64,000 nucleotides of DNA. Origin: Arthrobacter dokdonellae. GTDB taxonomy: Bacteria > Actinomycetota > Actinomycetes > Actinomycetales > Micrococcaceae. The position numbers and the translations under genes were made by a program. Within the stretch, counting starts at the first letter, position 1. Each line of letters begins with the position of its first letter. The DNA lies in contig NZ_CP029642.1 in the NCBI RefSeq assembly GCF_003268655.1, positions 2,666,001-2,730,000 of the forward strand, written 5' to 3'. This document shows, piece after piece, positions 1 to 14,145 of the stretch. Under the pieces are notes generated by a model. It did no database searches and had not been told where the DNA came from. It was given only the letters and a program-made list of their open reading frames with translations.

Positions 1-2557
<2,557 letters not shown>

Positions 2558-2558
<1 letters not shown>

Positions 2559-3769
2559 TACTTGGATTCCTCGGTCTCGTTCTTCTCTGCTGCGGAATTT
2601 CTCGGATGGTCGTTCATCAGCGCGATGAACCTGTCGAACAGGTAGGCCGCGTCGTGCGGGCCGGCCGCCGCCTCGGGGTGGTACTGGACCGAGAAGGCCG
2701 GGATGTCCAGACAGGACAGGCCCTCCACCACCTGGTCGTTGAGGCTGATGTGGCTGACCTCAACCATGCCGAACCGCTCCTCGGGGGCCCGGGTGGCGCC
2801 CTCGAGCGGGGCGTCAACGGCGAAGCCGTGGTTCTGGCTGGTGATCTCCACCTTGCCGGTGCCGCGGTCCATGACCGGCTGGTTCATGCCGCGGTGGCCG
2901 TAGCGCAGCTTGTAGGTCCCAAAGCCGAGGGCACGGCCCAGGATCTGGTTGCCGAAGCAGATGCCGAAGTACGGCACGCCGGCGTCCAGGAAGCTGCGCA
3001 CGAACGCGACCTGGCGGTCCGCGGTGGCGGGGTCGCCGGGGCCGTTGGAGAGGAACACGCCGTCGGGCTCGAACGCCATGGCCTCCTCGAAGGTGGTGGC
3101 GGCCGGCACCACGTGGACGCGCACGCCGCGCTCGGCAAACCGGTGCGGCGTCATGGACTTCATGCCCAGGTCCAGGGCGACGATGGTGAACAAGGGCTCC
3201 CCCTCCCAGCCGTGGTCGGAAGGTTCGACGGCGTAGGCCTGGGCCACGCTGACTTCCTCCGCGAGCTGGAGGCCCTCCATGGCCGGCTGCGCGAGGACCT
3301 CCTCCAGCAGTTCGGCCCGTGGCCGGGCCGCGGAGCCGCCGGAGAAGATGCCGGCCTTCATGGCGCCGCGTTCACGCAGGTGGCGGGTGATGGCGCGGGT
3401 GTCCACGCCCTGGATGCCGACAACCCCTTGGGAGGCCAGTTCGTCATCGAGCGTCCCTTCGGAGCGCCAGTTGGAGGGGCGCCGGGCGGCGTCGCGGACC
3501 ACGTAGCCGGCGGCCCAGATGCGGGTGGACTCATTGTCCGCCGCGTTGACGCCGGTGTTGCCGATGTGCGGGGTCGTCTGGACGATCAGCTGGCGGGCGT
3601 AGGAGGGATCGGTCAGCGTCTCCTGGTAGCCGGTCATGCCGGTGGTGAACACCGCCTCGCCAAGAGTGGTACCGACGGCCCCGTAGCTGGTGCCGCGGAA
3701 GGCGCGGCCGTCTTCCAGCAGCAGCAGGGCCGGTGTTGTTGCCTGTGCGGGCACGCTTGCTTCACTCAT
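2558..3769 (-). CDS. carA: Carbamoyl-phosphate synthase small subunit (glutamine amidotransferase)
   Basis: Hydrolyses glutamine and delivers ammonia to CarB. About 403 residues, the normal length. The N-terminal half is the CPSase small-chain domain. The C-terminal half is a class I glutamine amidotransferase with the nucleophile Cys near residue 271 (YFGICFGNQ) and the histidine-glutamate pair in QYHPEAAAG. The start is uncertain. ATG 3769 (MSEASV) has the purine-rich AAGAAAG about 10 bases upstream, ATG 3775 lies closer to it, and an in-frame ATG at 3799 would overlap the upstream gene and has no visible Shine-Dalgarno sequence. The gene follows a small membrane protein and overlaps the carB start by one base. 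Confidence 0.96.
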
Positions 3770-4319
3770 TCTCATCGTTCTTTCTTCTTGTGTCTGCATC
3801 AGGTCGTTCTGTTGTGGGCGTTTCCGCCTGTGCCGGGGCCAGCGCCTTCAGGGCCTGGAGCAGCGGCTTCTTGGCCGTGGCCTCCGTGGTCCGGAATCCG
3901 GTGTCGACCAGCTTGCCGCCCAGGGTCCAGGTGATGACCACCAGGCCGTCCCTTTCCACGAACTTGCCCGCCATCCCGGCCGCGGTGCCCACGTCGTCGA
4001 TGGCGGCTGCGGCGATGTAGATGTCCGGCGCCCCCTGGCGGAGCAGGAGCACGCCGGTGCTGCGCAGTTCCAGGGTGGCGTTGGTGCGGATGCCCAGCCC
4101 GTGGACGGCGATCCTGTCCAGCCAGTCGCCGGCCGAGGTGGTGGTGACGTACTGGCCGGCCACGCTCAGGGCGGGGGGCCCGGCGTCGTCCGGGATGGCG
4201 GGGAGGTCCGCGACGCCGGCCTGGCGCCTGAGCCTGCCGCGCCAGCCCCACCACATGAGGGCGAAGATGGCCAGCAGGATCAGGAAGGTGATGATGACCG
4301 GCCCCGTGCGTGCGCCCAT
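3762..4319 (-). CDS. Small membrane-anchored protein in the pyr operon (PH-like, unknown function)
   Basis: A 185-residue protein with an N-terminal membrane segment at about residues 8-27, a basic [10 protein letters not shown] stop-transfer, and a soluble beta-rich part predicted to lie in the cytoplasm. The pattern resembles the PH-like proteins often annotated between pyrC and carA in actinobacteria; I base that on position and general composition, not on a catalytic motif. Its ATG shares one base with the pyrC stop (TGATG) and its own stop lies just before or inside the start region of carA, so it is an integral member of the operon. Its role in pyrimidine synthesis is unknown; no nucleotide-binding or enzymatic motif is visible. 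Confidence 0.85.
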   Translation of the reverse strand: MGARTGPVIITFLILLAIFALMWWGWRGRLRRQAGVADLPAIPDDAGPPALSVAGQYVTTTSAGDWLDRIAVHGLGIRTNATLELRSTGVLLLRQGAPDIYIAAAAIDDVGTAAGMAGKFVERDGLVVITWTLGGKLVDTGFRTTEATAKKPLLQALKALAPAQAETPTTERPDADTRRKNDENE

Positions 4320-5653
4320 CAGTTCGCCCCATGGCGGTAGGGGGTGTTCAGCGCGCCGTTCAGGACCGTGGGGTGGCCGCGGAAGAACGTGGCCACCACC
4401 CGCCCGGGCAGTTCCAGGCCCGCGAACGGGGAGTTGCGTCCCTTGGTGGCCATGGCGGCAGGATCCACGTTCCAGCGGGCCGCCGGGTCCACCAGCACCA
4501 GGTTGGCCGGCTCCCCCACCTCCAGCGGGCGTCCCTGGCCGTCGAGCTGCCCGATCCGGGCCGGGGCGGTGGAGGTGACGCGGGCAAAGTCCGCCCACGT
4601 CATCAGGCCGGTCTCGATCATGGTTTCCTGCACCACGGAGAGGGCCGTTTCCAGGCCGGTCATGCCCATGGCTGCGGACGCCCATTCGCAGTCCTTGGCC
4701 TCGCTGGGATGCGGGGCGTGGTCGGTGCCGACAATGTCGATGGTGCCGTCGGCCAGGGCCGCGCGCAGGGCGTGGACGTCGGCGTCGGCCCGCAGCGGCG
4801 GGTTGACCTTGTACACGGGGTTCCAGCTGCGCACCAGCTCCTCCGTCAGGAGCAGGTGGTGCGGGGTGACCTCGGCGGTGACGTTGATGCCCCGTTCCTT
4901 GGCCCAGCGGATGATCTCCACCGAGCCTGCCGTGGACACATGGCACACGTGGAGCCGGGAGCCCACGTGCTGGGCCAGCAGGACGTCGCGGGCAATGATG
5001 GATTCCTCGGCGACGGCGGGCCACCCGGCCAGGCCGAGGACGGCGGAGACCTTGCCCTCGTTCATCTGCGCCCCGGCCGTCAGGCGCGGCTCCTGTGCAT
5101 GCTGGGCGATCACGCCGTCGAACGCCTTGACGTATTCCAGTGCCCGGCGCATCATGACGGGGTCGCTGACGCAGATGCCGTCGTCGGAAAAGACCCGGAC
5201 GCGGGCGCGGGAGTCGGCCATGGCGCCGAGCTCGGCCAGCTGCTCGCCGGCCAGGCCAACGGTCACGGCGCCGACGGGGCGCACGTCCACCCAGCCCGAC
5301 TCGCGGCCCAGCTGCCAGACCTGCTCCACCACGCCCGCGGTGTCCGCGACGGGCGAACTGTTGGCCATCGCGTGCACGGCGGTGAACCCGCCCAGGGCCG
5401 CGGCGCGGGTGCCGGTTTCCACGGTCTCGGCGTCCTCGCGGCCGGGCTCGCGCAGGTGCGTGTGCAGGTCCACCAGGCCGGGCAGGGCCACCAGGCCCGC
5501 GGCGTCAACGACGGTGGCGCCGGCCGTGGACTCCCCGTCCTGCGTGCCCAGGTTTTCCCCGATGGCGGCGATGACGCCGTCACGGACCAGCACGTCCGCC
5601 GTCGCCGTGCCCAGCAGCGAGGCCGAGCGGATGAGGTAGCTGGCGTGGTTCAT
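4319..5653 (-). CDS. pyrC: Dihydroorotase
   Basis: Cyclises carbamoyl-aspartate to dihydroorotate, the third step of pyrimidine synthesis. 444 residues, of the class I amidohydrolase type. The metal ligands His64 and His66 lie in [10 protein letters not shown], and the late motif GTDHAPH carries the catalytic aspartate. The amidohydrolase fold is complete through the C-terminal beta-sandwich. The start ATG overlaps the pyrB stop by four bases (ATGA) and the stop shares a base with the following small gene, so it is transcribed and probably translated together with pyrB. Confidence 0.97.
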   Translation of the reverse strand: MNHASYLIRSASLLGTATADVLVRDGVIAAIGENLGTQDGESTAGATVVDAAGLVALPGLVDLHTHLREPGREDAETVETGTRAAALGGFTAVHAMANSSPVADTAGVVEQVWQLGRESGWVDVRPVGAVTVGLAGEQLAELGAMADSRARVRVFSDDGICVSDPVMMRRALEYVKAFDGVIAQHAQEPRLTAGAQMNEGKVSAVLGLAGWPAVAEESIIARDVLLAQHVGSRLHVCHVSTAGSVEIIRWAKERGINVTAEVTPHHLLLTEELVRSWNPVYKVNPPLRADADVHALRAALADGTIDIVGTDHAPHPSEAKDCEWASAAMGMTGLETALSVVQETMIETGLMTWADFARVTSTAPARIGQLDGQGRPLEVGEPANLVLVDPAARWNVDPAAMATKGRNSPFAGLELPGRVVATFFRGHPTVLNGALNTPYRHGAN

Positions 5654-6678
5654 GAAGGGTCCTTTGCGGAAGTCAGTATTGCGGCCGGCAGGGCCGGCGT
5701 GCGGGCGGGGGCGGCCGCCATGCCGCCGGAGAGGAGCAGGTACAGCGCGGCCATGCGCACGGAGACGCCGTTGCTGACCTGGTCCAGCACGGTGGAGCGT
5801 GGCGAGTCAGCCGCTGCGGAGGAGATCTCCAGTCCGCGGTTCATGGGGCCGGGGTGCATGACGATCGTGTCCTTGAGCGCCAGCGCGTCCAGCCGGGCGA
5901 GCCGGGCGTCGTCGAAGCCCCAGCGGCGGGCATACTCGCGGGTGGAGGGGAAGAAGGACGCGTTCATGCGTTCGGCCTGGACGCGCAGCATCATGACGGC
6001 GTCCACGCCCTTCTCCAGGGCGGCGTCCAGGTCATAGCTGACGTCGCAGGGCCAGTGGTCGACGCCGACCGGCAGCAGGGTGGGCGGGGCCACCAGTGTG
6101 ACGTGGGCGCCGAGCGTGCGCAGCAGCCACACATTGGAGCGGGCCACGCGGGAGTGCAGCACGTCCCCCGCGATGAGCACGCGCATCCCCGCCAGGTCCC
6201 CGCCGACCGAGGGCGTGCCGGACAGCTTTGACCAGTGGGCCCGCATGGTGAAGGCGTCCAGAAGTGCCTGGGTGGGGTGGGCGTGGGTGCCGTCGCCGGC
6301 GTTGATGACGGCGGCGTCGATCCAGCCCGAGGTGGCCAGCCGGGCCGGGGCGCCGGAGGCCCAGTGGCGGATGACGACGGCGTCGGCGCTCATGGCCTCC
6401 AGCGTCTGGGCGGTGTCCTTGAGGGATTCACCCTTGGAAACAGAGGAGCCCTTGGCGCTGAAGTTGATGACGTCGGCGGAAAGGCGCTTTGCCGCGGCCT
6501 CGAAGGAGATCCTGGTCCGGGTGGAGTCCTCGAAGAAGAGGTTGACCACGGTGCGCCCGCGCAGCGCCGGCAGCTTCTTGACCTCGCGTTCGCCCACCGC
6601 CGACATTTCCTGGGCGGTGTCCAGGATGGCGATGGCGTTGTCCCTGCTGAGGCTTTCCGTGTCCAGCAGGTGCCTCAT
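5650..6678 (-). CDS. pyrB: Aspartate carbamoyltransferase catalytic subunit
   Basis: Transfers the carbamoyl group to aspartate, the committed step of UMP synthesis. 342 residues. The carbamoyl-phosphate loop STRTR lies at residues 52-56, with [13 protein letters not shown] and the HPTQALLD motif further on, so both the carbamoyl-phosphate and aspartate domains are complete. No regulatory PyrI gene is next to it, in keeping with PyrR-controlled operons. It overlaps pyrR by four bases on one side and pyrC by four on the other. The C-terminal 20 or so residues are Ala/Pro-rich and longer than in E. coli. Confidence 0.97.
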   Translation of the reverse strand: MRHLLDTESLSRDNAIAILDTAQEMSAVGEREVKKLPALRGRTVVNLFFEDSTRTRISFEAAAKRLSADVINFSAKGSSVSKGESLKDTAQTLEAMSADAVVIRHWASGAPARLATSGWIDAAVINAGDGTHAHPTQALLDAFTMRAHWSKLSGTPSVGGDLAGMRVLIAGDVLHSRVARSNVWLLRTLGAHVTLVAPPTLLPVGVDHWPCDVSYDLDAALEKGVDAVMMLRVQAERMNASFFPSTREYARRWGFDDARLARLDALALKDTIVMHPGPMNRGLEISSAAADSPRSTVLDQVSNGVSVRMAALYLLLSGGMAAAPARTPALPAAILTSAKDPS

Positions 6679-7283
6679 GCGCCGGCCTCGATCACAACTT
6701 CATCGGCTGTGCCGGGCCCGTCGAATTCGGCCAGGCGCACGCGGACCTTTTCGGCGGAGGAGGTGGGCAGGTTCTTCCCCACGTGGTCGGCGCGGATGGG
6801 CAGTTCCCGGTGGCCGCGGTCCACCAGGACCGCCAGGCGCACGGCCTGCGGCCGGCCCAGGTCGACGAGGGCGTCGAGGGCCGCACGGATGGTGCGCCCG
6901 GAGTAGAGGACGTCGTCCACGAGCACCACCACCTTGCCGTCGATCCCGGAGACGGGCAGTTCGGTGCGCTGCGGTGCACGGGTGGGCTGGCGGGCCAGAT
7001 CGTCGCGGAACATGGTGACGTCGAGTTGTCCCGTGATGGCGGCGGGTTCGATGCGCGGATCGGCGGCCGCCAGTTTCGCGGCCAGGCGCTGGGCGAGCGG
7101 GTAGCCGCGGCGTGGAATGCCGAGCAGGACCAGGTTCGCCGGGCCCTTGTTGGCCTCGAGGATTTCATAGGCGATCCGGGTCAGTGCGCGGTCAATGTCA
7201 GCCGCTGATAGGACCGTACGGGACGAGGTGGGCGCTGGCGCGCTGGCCGGGTGTTCGGCGGATGCTGCGGAGGTGCTGGCCAT
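6675..7283 (-). CDS. pyrR: Bifunctional pyr operon regulator / uracil phosphoribosyltransferase
   Basis: Senses UMP/UTP and represses its own operon by binding a leader RNA hairpin; the family also has weak uracil phosphoribosyltransferase activity. 202 residues from ATG 7283. The PRPP-binding loop [13 protein letters not shown] is at about residues 118-131. An upstream in-frame GTG at 7313 is rejected because it lies inside the PyrR-binding hairpin. The N-terminal 20 residues are a low-complexity Ala/Ser/Pro extension. First gene of the pyrR-pyrB-pyrC-orf-carA-carB operon, coupled to pyrB by an ATGA overlap. Confidence 0.96.
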   Translation of the reverse strand: MASTSAASAEHPASAPAPTSSRTVLSAADIDRALTRIAYEILEANKGPANLVLLGIPRRGYPLAQRLAAKLAAADPRIEPAAITGQLDVTMFRDDLARQPTRAPQRTELPVSGIDGKVVVLVDDVLYSGRTIRAALDALVDLGRPQAVRLAVLVDRGHRELPIRADHVGKNLPTSSAEKVRVRLAEFDGPGTADEVVIEAGA

Positions 7284-7295
7284 TTTACTTTGAGT

Positions 7296-7330
7296 CCCCT
7301 TTCCCCGCCTCACAGGACGGAATTAAAAGG
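7296..7330 (-). promoter_or_regulatory. PyrR-binding leader RNA hairpin
   Basis: On the minus strand the leader reads TTTTAATT, then CCGTCCTGTGAGGCGG, then a G/A-rich run. The core folds as CCG, a bulged U, CC, loop UGUGA, GG, CGG. This matches the PyrR binding-loop consensus UCCNGNGAGGC known from Bacillus pyr attenuators and mycobacterial pyrR leaders. The Shine-Dalgarno-like GGGGAAAGGGG begins within or just after the 3' arm, 12 or more bases before the pyrR ATG. Bound PyrR would therefore be expected to hide the ribosome site; that mechanism is inference by analogy. No terminator with a U-run follows, which argues against attenuation. Confidence 0.8.
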
Positions 7331-7411
7331 TTGGTTGCTGCTCCCAAAACTACCACAGCGACCTGCCCGGTCTGCCGCCGGCGGGGCCCCTCGGCCGCTA
7401 GGCTTGGAAGC

Positions 7412-8752
7412 ATGAGCGAACCGGGGAACTGGCACAGCCAGCCGTGGCAGGATCCGCAGCGCGGCGCGCCGCGGCCGCCGCTCCCTGCCGGCGACCCGCA
7501 GCCCGGACAGTCACCGGGACTGGCGCCGGGAACGCATCCCCACGCAGCGCCGGGAACCCAGCTGACCCCGGCCGCCGCGTACTGGTCCCATCCGGCCCCG
7601 GCCGCGCGCCCCCCAAGGCGGAAGGCGCCGGGGGCAAAAGTGACCAACATCATCGTGCTGTGCCTGTTCGTCGCCGTGGCGCTGGGGACCCTGGCGGTGT
7701 TCGCGTTTGCCATCGGCACAAGCGTCTTTCTGGTCTGCGGCGCCTTGGCCCTGGTCCCGCTGGCCATTTGTGTCATGACGCTGGTGTGGATCGACCGGTG
7801 GGAACCGGAGCCGAAGGCGGCCCTGGTCCTCGGCTTTTGCTGGGGCGCGGGCATGTCGGTGGTGACGGCCCTGGTGGTGGGCGGCTGGGTGCAGCCGCTG
7901 CTCATGGCCTCCAACGCGTCGGCCGATCCGGGCATGGTGGGCGCGGTGGTGCAGGCGCCCCTGGTGGAGGAGGTCTGCAAGGGCGCCGGGGTGCTCCTGC
8001 TGTTCTTCCTGCGCCGGCGGACCTTTGACGGCCCCATCGACGGTGTGGTCTACGCCGGCATGGTTGCCGCCGGCTTCGCGTTCACGGAGAACATCCTGTA
8101 CTTCGGGCAGGCGTTCAAGGACAGCGGCGGCCATGCCGGCGGGCTGGTGGGGATCTTCGTCATGCGCGGGCTGATGTCCCCGTTTGCGCACGTCATGTTC
8201 ACGAGCGCCCTGGGTGCCTGCGTGGGGTACGCGGCCCGGCACGGCGGCACGGCGATGGTGCTGGGCGCCTGGGCGGTGGGCCTGGTGCCCGCCATGCTGC
8301 TGCACGGGCTGTGGAACAGCCTGACGTTCATCCACGGCAACTTCTTTGTGCTGTACCTGGTCCTGCAGGTTCCCGTGTTCGTCCTGTTCATCGCCGGGAT
8401 CGTGCTCCTGCGCCGGGCCGAGGCCAGGCTGACCCGCCGGCGCCTGGCCGACTACGTCCCGTCCGGTTGGTTCAGCCAGCCCGAAGTGCCGATGCTGGCC
8501 TCCGGTGCGGGCCGGCGTCGTGCGCTGGCGTGGTCCAAGACCTTTGGCGCGGACCGTCCCATGAAGGAATTCATCCGGTTGGCGACACGGCTGGCGTTCA
8601 CGCGCCAGCGCCTCATGGTCGATGCCCGGGGCGCCGCGGGCAGTGCGGCGGCCAGGCGCTTCAAGGCCGCGCAGCAGCAGGAGCTGGAACTGCTTAACGC
8701 CGCGACGGCCGCCCGCAGCGAACTGCTGTCCCGCCACGCCGCCCGCCCTTAA
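7412..8752 (+). CDS. PrsW-family intramembrane metalloprotease
   Basis: A polytopic membrane protein of 446 residues with a Pro/Gly-rich cytoplasmic N-terminus (about 1-75) and about eight hydrophobic segments. The PrsW/CPBP signature is present: a paired glutamate in APLVEEVCK (Glu186, Glu187), FTENILYF (Glu226, Asn227) and a histidine in SPFAHVMFTS (His260), the presumed metal ligands. Bacillus PrsW cleaves the anti-sigma factor RsiW; no sigma or anti-sigma gene lies nearby here, so the substrate is unknown. The C-terminal 90 residues are a charged, probably cytoplasmic tail. It is transcribed away from pyrR and ends 19 bases before the convergent nusB. Confidence 0.88.
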   Translation: MSEPGNWHSQPWQDPQRGAPRPPLPAGDPQPGQSPGLAPGTHPHAAPGTQLTPAAAYWSHPAPAARPPRRKAPGAKVTNIIVLCLFVAVALGTLAVFAFAIGTSVFLVCGALALVPLAICVMTLVWIDRWEPEPKAALVLGFCWGAGMSVVTALVVGGWVQPLLMASNASADPGMVGAVVQAPLVEEVCKGAGVLLLFFLRRRTFDGPIDGVVYAGMVAAGFAFTENILYFGQAFKDSGGHAGGLVGIFVMRGLMSPFAHVMFTSALGACVGYAARHGGTAMVLGAWAVGLVPAMLLHGLWNSLTFIHGNFFVLYLVLQVPVFVLFIAGIVLLRRAEARLTRRRLADYVPSGWFSQPEVPMLASGAGRRRALAWSKTFGADRPMKEFIRLATRLAFTRQRLMVDARGAAGSAAARRFKAAQQQELELLNAATAARSELLSRHAARP

Positions 8753-8771
8753 ATGCGAACTAGTCTGGGGG

Positions 8772-9218
8772 CTAGGCGAGCAGGGTGGGCTTGACCTGCT
8801 GCAGGCGCCCCAACAGCCCGTTGACGAACTGCGGGGATTCGTCCGTGGAAAGCACCTTGGCCAATTCCACGGCTTCGCTGACGGCGACGGCGTCGGGCAC
8901 GTCGTCGTTGTACAGCAGTTCCCAGGTTCCGAGGCGCAGGATGATGCGGTCGACGGCGGGCATGCGCTCCAGCGTCCAACCCTGCGAATATGTCTGCAGG
9001 TGCTCGTCGATGCTTTCCTGCATGGCCGTGACGCCCTCAACCAGGTCGACCGTGTAGGGGTTGATGATCTGGTCGGTCTTTTCACGCCGGGCCGTCAGGG
9101 CGGAGAACGCCGTGACGCCGCGCTGTTCGGACTCGAACAAAATGTCCAAGGCGCGGCGGCGTGCCTTGCTGCGGGCCGAGTTCGGCTTGGTGCCGGGGCC
9201 GCCTTGACTGCCTGCCAC
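8772..9218 (-). CDS. nusB: Transcription antitermination factor NusB
   Basis: Binds boxA RNA with S10 (NusE) to promote antitermination of rRNA operons. 148 residues with the all-helical NusB fold: RSKARRRALDILFESEQRG at the N-terminus and AVDRIILRLGTWELLYND in the middle. It starts with GTG at 9218, sharing one base with the efp stop (TAGTG). The pairing efp-nusB is conserved in actinobacteria. It ends 19 bases from the convergent PrsW gene, and no hairpin is visible in that gap. Confidence 0.96.
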   Translation of the reverse strand: MAGSQGGPGTKPNSARSKARRRALDILFESEQRGVTAFSALTARREKTDQIINPYTVDLVEGVTAMQESIDEHLQTYSQGWTLERMPAVDRIILRLGTWELLYNDDVPDAVAVSEAVELAKVLSTDESPQFVNGLLGRLQQVKPTLLA

Positions 9219-9781
9219 TATTCGCTGACTCGTCCCTGGTAGCTGCCGTCGCGGGTGTCGACCTTGACCAGCGTGTTGTTCTCGATGAACAGGGGCACCT
9301 GGATCTCGTAGCCGGTTTCCACCGTGGCGGGCTTGGTGCCGGCCGAGGAACGGTCGCCCTGCAGGCCGGGCTCGGTGTAGGTGATACGCAGCTGGACCGA
9401 CGGCGGCAGTTCCAGGTACAGCGGGCTGCCTTCGTGGAGGGCGATGGTGACGTGCAGGTTTTCCAGCATGAAGTTGGTCGCGTCGCCGACCACGGAACCG
9501 GCGACCGTGAGCTGGTCGTAGTTCTGGGTGTCCATGAAGACGAAGTCTTCGCCGTCCTGGTACAGGTACTCATAGTTGGAGCGGTCGACGGTGGCGGTCT
9601 CGATCTTGAGGCCGGCGTTGAACGTCTTGTCGACGACCTTGCCGGAGAGGATGTTGCGCATCTTGGTGCGGACAAAGGCCCCGCCCTTGCCGGGCTTGAC
9701 GTGCTGGAACTCGATGATGTTCCAAAGCTGTCCTTCAAGTTTGAGAACAGTGCCGTTCTTGATGTCGTTGGTCGTTGCCAC
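9218..9781 (-). CDS. efp: Translation elongation factor P
   Basis: Relieves ribosome stalling at polyproline stretches. 187 residues with the KOW-like domain I and two OB domains. The tip loop reads KPGKGGAF with Lys32 at the position modified in some bacteria; no EpmA-type modification gene is seen in the window. The start is GTG 9781, with AGAGG five bases upstream. The proline-rich proteins encoded nearby (DUF349, LCP and PrsW N-termini) are plausible clients, by inference only. Confidence 0.97.
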   Translation of the reverse strand: MATTNDIKNGTVLKLEGQLWNIIEFQHVKPGKGGAFVRTKMRNILSGKVVDKTFNAGLKIETATVDRSNYEYLYQDGEDFVFMDTQNYDQLTVAGSVVGDATNFMLENLHVTIALHEGSPLYLELPPSVQLRITYTEPGLQGDRSSAGTKPATVETGYEIQVPLFIENNTLVKVDTRDGSYQGRVSE

Positions 9782-9852
9782 AGTTGCCTCTAACGTATAA
9801 GTGTTATCAAAAATCCATTGACCATACTACCGCATCGGGTGGCGGCTGCCGG

Positions 9853-10353
9853 CTACGCGCGCTCAGCCAGGTCCTGGGCCCGCTGCAGGGACACCGTGGA
9901 GGAATAGATCGCGGCCGCGTCCGCCCCCGAGGCGACCCGCTGGTCCAGTGCCGTGGAGAAGCACCGTGCGGCGGCGGCGAAGTTGCCGTTGGAAAAGTAC
10001 ACTTTGCCCAGCTGCTGGTTGACCCAGGCCTCCAGGGAGGAGTCGGCAACGGTGGGCAGCAGGGCCTTAAGCACGCGTTCGGCCCGGTCGAACTGCCCCA
10101 TGGCACGCAGCACCTCCGCGTCCAGGACCTGCAGCCGCAGCGAGCCTGGGTCCAGGAGACGGGCGTCGGCGGCCATTTCCGCGGCCTCGGCGTTGAGCCC
10201 GCGGGCCAGCAGGACGAACACGTGGTCCGCCGCATCCCCGGATTCCTCCAGGGCCGCCGCGCACTTGTCCTCGTCCACCACCTCCGGCAGCAGGGTCTCG
10301 GGGTTCACGGCAGTGCCGGGGAATCCCGCCGATGGCCAGTCCTTCAATGCCAT
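9853..10353 (-). CDS. TPR-like helical repeat protein
   Basis: A 166-residue soluble protein of alternating Ala/Leu-rich helices (GLNAEAAEMAADARLLDP, AMGQFDRAERVLKALLP, SNGNFAAAARCFSTALDQ) with the spacing of tetratricopeptide repeats, probably three TPR-like pairs. No enzymatic motif is seen. It directly abuts aroB, with its ATG immediately after the aroB stop and no spacer. It occupies the slot between aroB and efp where many actinobacteria carry a pepQ-type peptidase. Likely a protein-interaction module; the partner is unknown. Confidence 0.82.
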   Translation of the reverse strand: MALKDWPSAGFPGTAVNPETLLPEVVDEDKCAAALEESGDAADHVFVLLARGLNAEAAEMAADARLLDPGSLRLQVLDAEVLRAMGQFDRAERVLKALLPTVADSSLEAWVNQQLGKVYFSNGNFAAAARCFSTALDQRVASGADAAAIYSSTVSLQRAQDLAERA

Positions 10354-12019
<1,666 letters not shown>

Positions 12020-12020
<1 letters not shown>

Positions 12021-13219
12021 CAGCGACCCAAGGTGTCCAGATTGGCCGGGATGGCGGCCAGGTAGCTGTCCATGTTCCGCTTGGTCTCGGCCATGGAGTC
12101 CCCGCCGAACTTCTCCAGGAGCGCTTCGGCCAGGACCAGGGCGGTCATTGCCTCTGCCACGACGCCTGCGGCCGGCACGGCGCACACGTCCGAGCGCTGG
12201 TGGTGGGCCTTGGCGGGAGCGCCGGTGGCAACGTCGATTGTCTGCAGGGCACGGGGCACCGTGGCGATGGGCTTCATGGCGGCCCGCACGCGCAGGACGT
12301 CGCCTATGCTCATGCCACCCTCAATGCCGCCGGCCCGGTTGGAGGTGCGGGTGACGCGGCCGGAGGCATCGCGCACAATTTCATCGTGCGCCGCGGAACC
12401 GCGGCGGGCGGCGGTGGCAAAGCCGTCGCCGACCTCCACGGCCTTGATGGCCTGGATTCCCATGAGGGCGCCGGCGAGCCGGGAGTCGAGGCGCCGGTCC
12501 CAGTGCACGTAGCTGCCCAGTCCCGGAGGCAGTCCGTAGGCGAGGACCTCCACGACGCCGCCGAGGGTTTCGCCCTCCTTGTGGGCGGCGTCGACCTCGG
12601 CGACCATGGCGGCGGAGGTTTCGGCGTCAAAGCAGCGCAGCGGATCAGCGTCCAGGGCGGCAACGTCGGTGAAGGTGGGCACGGCGGCGTCGGGCGGCGA
12701 GGCCACGCCGGCTATCTGCACCGTATGGCTGACGAGTTCCACGCCGACGGCGGCCAGGACTTGCGCCGCCACCACGCCCAGCGCCACGCGGGTGGCTGTT
12801 TCCCGGGCGCTGGCGCGTTCCAGAACGGGGCGGGCCTCGCTGAAGCCGTACTTTTGCATGCCCGTGAAATCGGCGTGGCCGGGCCGCGGGCGTGTCAGGG
12901 GCGCGTTGCGTGCCTGCTCGGCGAGCTCGGCGGGGTCCACGGGGTCCGCGGCCATGACCTGTTCCCACTTGGGCCATTCGGAGTTGGCGATCTGGATGGC
13001 GACGGGTCCGCCCTGGGTCAGGCCGTGCCGCACGCCGCCAAGAATGGTGACCACGTCCTGCTCGAACTTCATGCGCGCGCCGCGCCCGTAGCCGAGCCGG
13101 CGCCTGGCCAGGGCGTCCCGGACGAGGGCGCCGGTGAGCTCCACCCCGGCCGGAACGCCTTCAATAATTCCCACAAGGGCCGGTCCATGGGATTCCCCGG
13201 CGGTCAACCAACGCAACAT
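12020..13219 (-). CDS. aroC: Chorismate synthase
   Basis: Converts EPSP to chorismate with reduced FMN. 399 residues. Signature motifs are GESHGPAL at the N-terminus, [18 protein letters not shown] and the C-terminal [23 protein letters not shown] 13219 is chosen because CAGGA lies about eight bases upstream and gives the usual [12 protein letters not shown] start; an ATG at 13228 is the alternative. A much longer upstream frame overlaps aroE antisense-like sequence and is ignored. The aroE stop at 13249 is 29 bases before this start. Confidence 0.96.
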
Positions 13220-13248
13220 GTATTCCATCCTGTCATGTTCTGCCGGGC

Positions 13249-14145
13249 CTATTCGTGCGGTGGGCGCCGGCGGAGCCCAAGTGCGTCGCACATCACATTT
13301 AGGACGGCCGCCGAGCGTTCCTCGGCCCGGTCCGCAAATCCACCCGCCGCCGCGAACAGGCGCACCTGCTCCAGCCCTTGGTACAAAAGCATCTCGATCC
13401 CGGGGACCACGGTGCCGCCGCGCTGCGTCCAGGCCGCGGCGAGGGCGCTGGGCCACGGGTCGTACGCGACGTCGAGCAGGCACCGGCCGGACGCGTCCAT
13501 GCCGGAGGCGGCGATCTCCGCCGCGAGCCGGTCCGGTGCATGGGGGGGCAGTGTGGAGATGACGACGCCGTACCCCGCCAGTGCGGCCGCGGCGCGTTCG
13601 AAGGGCACCAGGGTCGCCGCAACGCCGAGGCGCTGCGCCACTTCCACGGTCGCCGTGGCCTTGGCCGGGTTGCGGACATAGATGTCCACGGCTGGGGCGC
13701 CAAGTCCCGCCAGTGCCGCGACGGCGGACACGGCGGTCCCGCCCCCGCCGAGCACTGCGCCCCTGGGCAGCCGCGGCGCGCCGGCGTGGCGCAGCGCGTG
13801 GACGAGCCCGGCGACGTCCGTGTTGTCGCCCAAAAGGTGCGTGCCGCCGTCGTCCGTCCGCGTGGCCACCACGGTGTTCACGGAGTGCAGGGACCGGGCC
13901 GCCGGGGTCAGCGTGTCCACCAGTTCGGCAGCCCGGGTCTTGAGGGGCATGGTGACGGACAGCCCGTACCAGTTGCCGTCGGCGCGGACCCGGTCCAGGA
14001 ACGCGGCCAGTCCGGGAACGTCCAGGTCGACGGCGCCGTAGCTGTAGTCAAGCCCCAGCTCGGCGTAGGCGCTGCGGTGCATGGCCGGTGATTTGGAGTG
14101 CCCGATAGGGTGGCCGAGCACGGCGCCTTGAAGCGCAGCGCCCAT
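13249..14145 (-). CDS. aroE: Shikimate dehydrogenase
   Basis: NADPH-dependent reduction of 3-dehydroshikimate. 298 residues. The shikimate-binding [13 protein letters not shown], the catalytic lysine in VTMPLKTRA, the NTDVAG motif and the nucleotide loop VLGGGGTA are present. Its ATG follows the mltG stop with no spacer. It is the first of four contiguous shikimate genes (aroE, aroC, aroK, aroB). Confidence 0.95.
   Translation of the reverse strand: MGAALQGAVLGHPIGHSKSPAMHRSAYAELGLDYSYGAVDLDVPGLAAFLDRVRADGNWYGLSVTMPLKTRAAELVDTLTPAARSLHSVNTVVATRTDDGGTHLLGDNTDVAGLVHALRHAGAPRLPRGAVLGGGGTAVSAVAALAGLGAPAVDIYVRNPAKATATVEVAQRLGVAATLVPFERAAAALAGYGVVISTLPPHAPDRLAAEIAASGMDASGRCLLDVAYDPWPSALAAAWTQRGGTVVPGIEMLLYQGLEQVRLFAAAGGFADRAEERSAAVLNVMCDALGLRRRPPHE

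Noticed and set aside
7284..7313. Upstream GTG start for pyrR
   Set aside because: It lies inside the PyrR-binding hairpin, and the ATG at 7283 gives the usual protein.
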